From assembly GCA_002393815.1 (NCBI GenBank), contig DGUB01000095.1, forward strand, positions 1 through 10,987: 10,987 bases of DNA. The letters are read 5' to 3'. This DNA comes from Ruminococcus sp. UBA4321. GTDB taxonomy: Bacteria > Bacillota > Clostridia > Oscillospirales > Ruminococcaceae. The notes below the pieces were generated by a model. It had not been told where the DNA came from. It saw only the letters and a program-made list of their open reading frames with translations, and did no database searches. Shown one piece after another: positions 6,024 to 10,987 of the stretch (positions are counted from its first letter, which is position 1; the number at the start of each line of letters is the position of its first letter). The position numbers and the translations under genes were made by a program.

Positions 6024-6836
6024 TTGCATCCCGAAGAACATGAATTTTTAAAAAATTATCGTCTGGAAGATTATCCCCGTCCTTCCGTCACGGCAGATAT
6101 TGCAGTATTCAGTCTGCATCAGGAAGAACTGCCCGGCTACCGGCGCGAACCGGAAAAGAAACTCTGTATTCTGCTGATTCAGCGCGGAAATCCGCCTTTT
6201 AAGGACTGCTGGGCTTTGCCCGGCGGATTTCTCCAGCCCGGCGAAACCGTCGAAACCTGCGCCGGACGCGAACTCCAGGAAGAAACCGGCGCAGAAGTCA
6301 GACTGCTCCGACATATCGGCATTTTCAGCCAGCCGGAACGCGACCCCCGCGGATGGATTATTTCCAATGCCTTTTTATCCGTTCTGAATCAGGAGAAACT
6401 TTCTCAGATGGAAATTCAGGGCGCGGATGATGCCGCCTGTGCCAAATGGTTCGATATTGAATTCACACAGAATGTTCTGACGCTCCGCAGCGGAGAAATT
6501 GTTCTGACAGCCAGAGTGAAAGAAATCAGGAATCAGTTCGATATGCCTGAATTTGAAATTCTGGAAAGCGGCGGACTTGCGTTCGACCATGCGAAGATTA
6601 TCGCTTTGGCTCTGAGGTATCTCCGGCAGGAAGCAAGGGAATTCCGGCTGATTTTCGATTTTCTGCCGGAAACCTTCACGCTGACGGAATTACAGAAAAC
6701 ACAGGAAGCCGTAACTGGAGAACCAACTCTGCCTGCGAACTTCCGGAGAAAGATTTCTGACCGCGTCGCCGGAACGGAAGACTTTACCGAAGGAGCAGGA
6801 CACCGTCCGGCGCGTCTCTACCGGAAAAGTGAATGA
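6024..6836 (+). CDS. NrtR/AraR-type transcriptional regulator (Nudix domain plus winged helix)
   Basis: 270 residues. The N-terminal Nudix domain (about 20-165) has an intact Nudix box at 68-90: GFLQPGE, seven residues, then RELQEETGA. It is preceded by LLIQRGNPPFKDCWALPGG and followed by RDPRG. The C-terminal winged helix (about 195-270) shows LAFDHAKII, FDFLPETFTLTELQ, NFRRKI and RPARLYR, the hallmark of NrtR-type regulators. NrtR proteins repress NAD metabolism genes and sense ADP-ribose; the relative AraR of Bacteroides senses arabinose and has lost catalysis. Here the catalytic glutamates remain, so hydrolase activity is possible. The TTG start is chosen because AAGGAG at 6010-6015 is eight bases away; the in-frame GTG at 6015 overlaps that site and is rejected. 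No NAD gene is near; the neighbours are a radical SAM unit and a galactanase. The regulated genes are unknown. Confidence 0.9.
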   Translation: MHPEEHEFLKNYRLEDYPRPSVTADIAVFSLHQEELPGYRREPEKKLCILLIQRGNPPFKDCWALPGGFLQPGETVETCAGRELQEETGAEVRLLRHIGIFSQPERDPRGWIISNAFLSVLNQEKLSQMEIQGADDAACAKWFDIEFTQNVLTLRSGEIVLTARVKEIRNQFDMPEFEILESGGLAFDHAKIIALALRYLRQEAREFRLIFDFLPETFTLTELQKTQEAVTGEPTLPANFRRKISDRVAGTEDFTEGAGHRPARLYRKSE

Positions 6837-8741
6837 TTACTTCATGCTGAAAATCTTTCTTTTGAGCAGAATCCAGTCATAGATATTCACTATGCCGTCG
6901 GCATTGATGTCGGCGGCTTCTGCCTGTTCCGGCGAGAAAGAAGCTTTCTTTGTCAGATATTTGTGAAGCAGAACAATGTCCTGTAAATTGACGTTTCTGT
7001 CCTGATGCACATCGCCTTTCACGGGCTTTTCCGGTTCGGGTTCTGTTTCCGGTTCTGTGGTTTCCGGAAGAGTTTCGATAATATCTTCCGAAATGCAGTG
7101 CAGTGTGAACTGCTGACTTTCCGAACGGAGTGCCTTTCCGGAATCCGCCCACGCACCGTCCCATGTGCTTCCATCGAAAATATCAAGACAGTTTTTCTCA
7201 TCTGTCATGAACAGACAGGTCTGATTATCGTTCTGCACCAGATGGAATTCCTGTGCGGAATCGCCGAGCCGGACAGCATTTTTCCCGTCATCAGCATCAT
7301 AAACGACAGTCAGGAATTTTCCGTCAGCGGTTTCGAGCGCATAGCTTCCGGACTGGCTGACAAGATGCCACTGTACAGGCGTTTCCGACTGGATAATATT
7401 TCCGTTTTCATCATAGGCAAGGTACAGACTGCTGTTCCGGTTCTGGATTTCGTAAACGCCCGGAACTGGTGTATAACTGTCTGAATTCTGATAGACATAC
7501 TGCTGCGGATAAATATTCCGGTAAACGTTCAGAGAATCCAGCGGATAGCCCCAGAAATTGAACAATGCCTGATTGTCATAGCTTGAACCGCCTGCTTCGG
7601 AAACAATTTCGCCGTATTCGGAAGCATAGGTTGTCGCCCAGCCGGAGCCGTGTTTCTGCCAGCGGTCTTTCTGTTCCGTCCACGAAGCGTTATAATCGCC
7701 TATCCAAGCCGGTTCCCAGTAGAATGCGCCAATTCCCTTTTCTCCGACATCGGCGACTGCCTGAAAGACATCGGTAAAGCATTCCGCCTGACCGTCTGCG
7801 GAAATTTCATAACGGAACGTTGAACCAGATGAAGTACTGGAAATCACGTTCGCGAATTTGTCGCCGTCCTCATCCGTATAGGGATAGGCAGTTTCCGCAA
7901 CCATGACATATTTATCGTAAGTATCGGCAATATTTTTCAGGACGGAAGTCAGATTCGCGGTTGTGCCGTGCCAGTACGGATAATAGGAAGTTGCAAACAC
8001 ATCATAATTGACTTCACATTCGCTGAGAACCTGTGCATACCAGGGATATTTTCCGGATGACGGGTCAGCAAAATGCAGAACTTTCAGAATTCCGGAATCG
8101 AAATCGCTGACGGCATTACAGCCGGCTTTCATCATCTTGCAGATGGTATACATATCATCTTCACCGCACATCACGCCGTTGGTTTCGTTGCCGACCTGTA
8201 CCATGCCGATATCTGCGCCGGCATCGCGGATGGTCTGCAAGCTTTCGAGCGTATAGTAATAAATCGCCGAACCCTTTTCATCTGCGGAATAATTCTGCCA
8301 AGCTTTAGGAGTTCTTTGTTTTTCGGGGTCAGCCCAGAAATCGGAATAATGAAAATCGACAAGCAGTTTCATGCCGTACTGTGCGGCGCGTCTGCCGATT
8401 TCGGCAGCGGTTTTCACGTCGTTATGTCCGCCGCCGTAGCTGTTGCCGCTGTTGTCAGACGGCTGATTCCAGACTCGCACACGGATATAGTTCACACCGT
8501 GGTCGGCGAGAATCTTAAAAATATCTTCTTCCTCATAATCCGTATCGTTATGAAATACAATACCGGATTCTTCCAGCGCAATCACTGACGAAATATCTGC
8601 ACCGCGGATAGGTTCGCCGCCGTTGATGCGTCTGTCAAAGTTCTCGAAAGTCACGGTCTTATCATAGACTGCCGAAACCGGAAACGCCGGCACAGCAGAA
8701 ATCAGCATCAGACCTGCCAGAACTGCACATAATTTTTTCAT
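6837..8741 (-). CDS. Secreted cellulosomal GH53 endo-beta-1,4-galactanase with ricin-like module and dockerin
   Basis: 634 residues. A signal peptide (1-24, cleavage after VSA) precedes a GH53 domain (about 43-410). This family cuts beta-1,4-galactan in type I arabinogalactan of pectin. Family marks include RGADISSVIALEESG, VNYIRVRVWNQP, YGGGHNDV, LLVDFHYSDFWADP and GNET, with the likely acid/base Glu186; VAETAYP holds the likely nucleophile Glu283. Residues about 425-548 have the QW and short beta pattern of a ricin-B/CBM13-like carbohydrate-binding module. A Thr/Glu/Pro linker (555-573) leads to a type I dockerin at 575-634, with loops D577/H579/D581/N585/D588 and D611/N613/D615/N619/D622. 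His579 replaces the usual Asn or Asp. AAAGGA at 8750-8755, eight bases before the ATG, fixes the start. The gene is single, has its own promoter, and is tail-to-tail with the Nudix gene with no gap. The ricin-like call is weaker than the others. Confidence 0.93.
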   Translation of the reverse strand: MKKLCAVLAGLMLISAVPAFPVSAVYDKTVTFENFDRRINGGEPIRGADISSVIALEESGIVFHNDTDYEEEDIFKILADHGVNYIRVRVWNQPSDNSGNSYGGGHNDVKTAAEIGRRAAQYGMKLLVDFHYSDFWADPEKQRTPKAWQNYSADEKGSAIYYYTLESLQTIRDAGADIGMVQVGNETNGVMCGEDDMYTICKMMKAGCNAVSDFDSGILKVLHFADPSSGKYPWYAQVLSECEVNYDVFATSYYPYWHGTTANLTSVLKNIADTYDKYVMVAETAYPYTDEDGDKFANVISSTSSGSTFRYEISADGQAECFTDVFQAVADVGEKGIGAFYWEPAWIGDYNASWTEQKDRWQKHGSGWATTYASEYGEIVSEAGGSSYDNQALFNFWGYPLDSLNVYRNIYPQQYVYQNSDSYTPVPGVYEIQNRNSSLYLAYDENGNIIQSETPVQWHLVSQSGSYALETADGKFLTVVYDADDGKNAVRLGDSAQEFHLVQNDNQTCLFMTDEKNCLDIFDGSTWDGAWADSGKALRSESQQFTLHCISEDIIETLPETTEPETEPEPEKPVKGDVHQDRNVNLQDIVLLHKYLTKKASFSPEQAEAADINADGIVNIYDWILLKRKIFSMK

Positions 8742-8777
8742 ATTGTGATTCCTTTCTATGATTTTTTATTATTATCC

Positions 8778-8806
8778 AGTATAACATGAATTCATAATTT
8801 TGTCAA
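8778..8806 (-). promoter_or_regulatory. Extended -10 promoter for the GH53 galactanase
   Basis: Read on the minus strand, TTGACA (8806-8801), a 17-base spacer and TATACT (8783-8778) are preceded by TGT, an extended -10. The spacer contains the perfect 10-bp palindrome ATGAATTCAT (8786-8795), a possible operator. The first bases of the spacer (AAATTATGA) resemble those of the Nudix promoter (AGATTATCA). The leader is about 30 bases long. Confidence 0.87.
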
Positions 8807-8810
8807 TCAA

Positions 8811-8845
8811 AGAAATAAAAAAATTCAAAAATTTATCAAAAAAAT
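8811..8845 (-). promoter_or_regulatory. Phased A-tracts upstream of the GH53 promoter (UP-like or bent DNA)
   Basis: A runs at 8817-8823, 8827-8831 and 8838-8844 have centres about 9 and 12 bases apart and lie just upstream of the -35 box as read on the minus strand. Runs at this spacing bend DNA and often act as UP elements. The assignment is by composition and spacing only. Confidence 0.5.
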
Positions 8846-8874
8846 TCCGGACATTGCCGGCTTGCCGCTGCACA

Positions 8875-8922
8875 GCAAAAGCGGTCAAGTTTTTCGCTTA
8901 ACCGCTTTGCAAAATTTCTTTT
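8875..8922. terminator. Large hairpin between the galactanase and the right-hand operon
   Basis: Arms 8875-8889 (GCAAAAGCGGTCAAG) and 8897-8910 (CTTAACCGCTTTGC) pair with one bulged A and one mismatch on the plus strand, which becomes a G-U pair on the minus strand. The loop is seven bases. On the plus strand the stem is followed by a T-rich stretch; on the minus strand it is not. It lies 57 bases past the stop of the 35-aa gene and may end that operon, or block readthrough in either direction. Confidence 0.45.
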
Positions 8923-8966
8923 TCCAACTTTTTGGGGCAATCATTCCGGACGGGATTTTTCTAATT

Positions 8967-9074
8967 TTAATGCTGTAACAGCGGCAGAATTACAAAGCCC
9001 AGCAGTGTGGCAAGTGCCATACACAGTACAATAATACGCATGAACATGCTTTTTTTCGGTTTTGTCTGTTTCAA
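8967..9074 (-). CDS. 35-residue single-pass membrane peptide (TTG start)
   Basis: The frame reads MKQTKPKKSMFMRIIVLCM and continues to a C-terminal LLQH. A Lys-rich head (residues 2-8) precedes one hydrophobic helix at about 10-33, so the head probably stays in the cytoplasm. The TTG start is supported by GAGGTGA (9088-9082, minus strand), seven bases away, whose last three bases are the stop codon of the gene upstream. That overlap implies translational coupling. No family is recognised. It may be a small partner of the 119-aa membrane protein beside it. Such peptides are often missed in annotation. An internal ATG at residue 10 would leave too little outside the helix and has no ribosome binding site. 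Confidence 0.7.
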   Translation of the reverse strand: MKQTKPKKSMFMRIIVLCMALATLLGFVILPLLQH

Positions 9075-9081
9075 GAAAAAA

Positions 9082-9441
9082 TCACCTCGTTTCGGTCAGG
9101 GTCTGCGGAATCGGAGAAACGGTTTCTGCAAGAGTATCTTCCGGAAAAGCAGAATCAGAATCCTGTTCTTCACCGGGGACAGTTTCCTGCGGAATTTCCT
9201 CACCGGATTCGGCAGCATTTCCGGAAGCGGAAGTTTCCGATTCCGTCGTTCTGAGGGCATCCCAGATGCTTGTTGTGGCAGTGGTTTCGATGATACGGGA
9301 AGCAAGGGCTTCTCCCTGATTTTTTTCGCGGCGTTTCTGATTGACCTCATCAATATGTGTTATGTTGTGAAGTGTCCAGAAAATAATTACCAGCATAATG
9401 AGAATTCCGGCAGTCGCAAAAACAATGCGTTTCATATTCAT
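9082..9441 (-). CDS. 119-residue single-pass membrane protein with acidic Ser/Thr/Glu tail, unknown function
   Basis: The N-terminal MNMKR is followed by a hydrophobic helix at about 6-24, then a charged juxtamembrane segment (IDEVNQKRREKNQGE), then ~70 residues rich in Glu, Ser, Thr and Pro with no predicted fold. It may be a signal anchor with the tail outside. The start codon overlaps the stop of the upstream gene as ATGA (9441-9438), and a GGAGGAGG-type ribosome binding site lies within that gene's end (9456-9447), showing tight coupling. A second ATG two codons downstream is possible. No family is recognised. Its stop lies in the ribosome binding site of the 35-aa gene, so the three genes form one operon. 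Confidence 0.85.
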   Translation of the reverse strand: MNMKRIVFATAGILIMLVIIFWTLHNITHIDEVNQKRREKNQGEALASRIIETTATTSIWDALRTTESETSASGNAAESGEEIPQETVPGEEQDSDSAFPEDTLAETVSPIPQTLTETR

Positions 9442-10987
9442 GGCAGTTCCTCCTCCAGCAGCCAGGCTTCTTCCGGCGTGAATAAGTCTTCTGTGCCGGA
9501 CGGCTGGAATCTCCAGTCGAAGATATTTTCCGGCAGGATTTCAATTTCGCCGCCTTTCTGATATTCCGGAGCAAGTTCGGAACTTTCAAGCCAGACGGCT
9601 TTTTTTCTGCCGGGCTGAAGCTCCGCCCAGAGCAGGTCAAAATCATATTCCGCGTTATCCTCACAGGGGACAACCAACTGAATCAGTGCTTTTTCAAACG
9701 GCTGTTCCGCGGCTTTCTGCAAAACCGGATAGGTCTGTTCTGCAAGCCGTGCAAGGCGGTTTCTTTCACTGCGCGGACGCGGCAGTTCGATAGTTTCGGG
9801 ATGCGGAAGCCGATGCAGATTCAGAACCCCGAACGGAGTATTCTGTTTTGCAGAAACGGCGATGCTGTCCGGCGGAGCGTCCTGGAATGCCATTTTCGGA
9901 TTCTGCCAGAAAATCTCGTGTTCTTCCTGCGTATCTTCATTGCGGCAGGCGGTAATGCAGAGATTCTCATCGGGGAGTTGATTTCTGCTGATGCAGAGGG
10001 CAGCTGTCCGGTCGAGAATGCTGGCAAATGCTTCAAAATTTTCAGTATCTGCGCCCATGAATTCGAGTTCGCGGAAGCCGTAAGCCGTCAGCCCGACGGT
10101 AATACCCCAGACTTCATTTCTTTCCTGACTGCCGCCGAGAAACAGCGAATACAAATCATGCGGAGAAATGCCGTCTTCATAAGTTCCGGCAAATCTGACC
10201 CATCCGGACGGATAAGCTTTCAGGGCGGTCATATTGACAATGCCGTTCATTTCCGGAAAGACTGCGGAGATAAATTTCATGACAGCGTAATAACATTTCT
10301 GCGGTGTGCCGGAAAGTTCTGTCATGAGCGCATAACAGCAGGGCGATTCCAGAAGTTCGAGCAGCTGTTCCTGTTCCATGCCCTGAATCGGTGCTTCTTC
10401 GAGCGGCGGAGCAGATTCTGCTTCGGAAAGAATGAAATCCAGCGGCACTTCTTCGGTTGCAACGGAAGCATAACAGGCGTTTTCATCACGGGAATGCGAA
10501 ATGGTTTCCAGATTCTGAATTCTCTGTTCAAGTTCTTCGGGAGAGACTTTCTGATTCAGGAAAACAGCAATCGTGGTCTGTGATTTTTTCACCAGACCGT
10601 GAACGGAGTTTGCTACTTCGGCAAAAGCCTGTTCTTCGTCGAATACCGGAAGTTCCTGTTCCAGCAGGGGAAGAAAATGATTTCTCTGATTCCGGCTGTC
10701 TAATTTCTGAGAAATCTCCTTTGCCGTTTCATAGAAGAAATCTGCCAGTTCTCTGGTATTCCAGCCGTCGCCGGAAGGCTTGAGCGGAAGCACACCGAGC
10801 AAAGGAGAGTGGACAAATTCCAATTCCCCGGAAATTGTCTCCAGAAGCCGCCATGCTCCCCGTGCAAATAGCATTTTCATCATAGGATTATGGCATTTCA
10901 TGAAATGCTCCAGGGAATACTTGAATAGTTTCCATCCCTGATTGCTGTCAATGCGGCTGTAAATTTCCAGAAGCCAGCCGGCTTCCC
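9438..10987 (-). CDS. Large protein of unknown function, 5' end outside window; possible DUF4026/DUF2314-like
   Basis: At least 487 residues from an internal ATG at 10901. The frame stays open to the right edge with normal codon use (ending YSLEHF before that Met), so the true start probably lies outside. GGAG six bases before ATG 10901 keeps that start possible. The protein is soluble, has no signal peptide or membrane helix, and is rich in Glu, Leu and Pro. A Glu-rich stretch (PLEEAPIQGMEQEQLLELLE) separates an N-terminal part from a middle part with CCYALMTELSGTPQKCYYAVMKF. The last ~100 residues (YDFDLLWAELQPGRKKAVWLE ... GGEIEILPENIFDW) resemble, from memory, DUF2314, a domain known to follow DUF4026; this is tentative. 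It is the first visible gene of an operon with two small membrane proteins. Function is unknown. Confidence 0.82.
   Translation of the reverse strand, partial: EAGWLLEIYSRIDSNQGWKLFKYSLEHFMKCHNPMMKMLFARGAWRLLETISGELEFVHSPLLGVLPLKPSGDGWNTRELADFFYETAKEISQKLDSRNQRNHFLPLLEQELPVFDEEQAFAEVANSVHGLVKKSQTTIAVFLNQKVSPEELEQRIQNLETISHSRDENACYASVATEEVPLDFILSEAESAPPLEEAPIQGMEQEQLLELLESPCCYALMTELSGTPQKCYYAVMKFISAVFPEMNGIVNMTALKAYPSGWVRFAGTYEDGISPHDLYSLFLGGSQERNEVWGITVGLTAYGFRELEFMGADTENFEAFASILDRTAALCISRNQLPDENLCITACRNEDTQEEHEIFWQNPKMAFQDAPPDSIAVSAKQNTPFGVLNLHRLPHPETIELPRPRSERNRLARLAEQTYPVLQKAAEQPFEKALIQLVVPCEDNAEYDFDLLWAELQPGRKKAVWLESSELAPEYQKGGEIEILPENIFDWRFQPSGTEDLFTPEEAWLLEEELP

Noticed and set aside
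8847..8860. CCGG/CCGG mini-hairpin before a T run on the minus strand
   Set aside because: The stem has only four pairs; the T run is better explained as A-tracts upstream of the galactanase promoter.
9801..10583. 260-codon plus-strand open frame
   Set aside because: It lies entirely antisense to the large minus-strand gene, is rich in Phe, Cys and Arg as expected of a mirror frame, and has no ribosome binding site.
10899..10901. ATG at 10901 as the certain start of the large protein
   Set aside because: A GGAG lies upstream, but the frame stays open to the window edge with coding-like codons, so the gene is treated as incomplete.

Overview
The window looks like chromosomal DNA of a fibre-degrading, cellulosome-forming Firmicute, most likely a rumen or gut Ruminococcus. 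The reasons are two proteins with type I dockerins (one a GH53 galactanase), strong AGGAGG-type ribosome binding sites, textbook TTGACA/TATAAT promoters with a 17-bp spacer, and zinc-ribbon/membrane/SH3 surface proteins. The genus is inferred; no rRNA or other marker is present.

Layout, left to right. (1) The 3' end of carB (carbamoyl-phosphate synthase large subunit), closed by a strong hairpin terminator. (2) Two tandem paralogous genes for membrane proteins, each with an N-terminal zinc ribbon, one membrane helix, a Thr/Glu/Pro-rich linker, a probable beta-sandwich domain and four bacterial SH3-like repeats. (3) A compact, self-contained transcription unit with its own extended -10 promoter and terminator: a 200-aa secreted or lipid-anchored dockerin protein whose tail carries four copies of a YG(P/S)(P/S)(D/E)(W/Y)F motif, then, 3 bp later, a radical SAM/SPASM enzyme. 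This pair looks like a peptide-modification system in which the substrate is itself a cellulosome component, and it is the most interesting part of the window. (4) A Nudix plus winged-helix regulator of the NrtR type. It starts at TTG, and its promoter is overlapped by a perfect 10-bp inverted repeat that may be its own operator. (5) Convergent with it and directly abutting, a secreted GH53 endo-beta-1,4-galactanase with a ricin-like module and a C-terminal dockerin, behind its own promoter and phased A-tracts. (6) A minus-strand operon entering from the right edge: a large protein of unknown function (incomplete at its 5' end), a 119-aa single-pass membrane protein overlapping it by ATGA, and a 35-aa membrane peptide with a TTG start whose ribosome binding site overlaps the preceding stop.

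How they may work together: the galactanase and the YGPP-motif protein could both dock on the same extracellular scaffold. The radical SAM enzyme would modify the YGPP tail in the cytoplasm before export. The Nudix regulator lies between them, and its Bacteroides relative AraR controls arabinose use, so a link to arabinogalactan use is possible but unproven. The SH3 proteins probably sit in the membrane and bind cell wall or glycans. No stretch longer than 300 bases lacks a gene; the longest gap (8742-8966) holds the galactanase promoter, A-tracts and a large hairpin. No tRNA, rRNA, insertion sequence, CRISPR array or riboswitch was seen.
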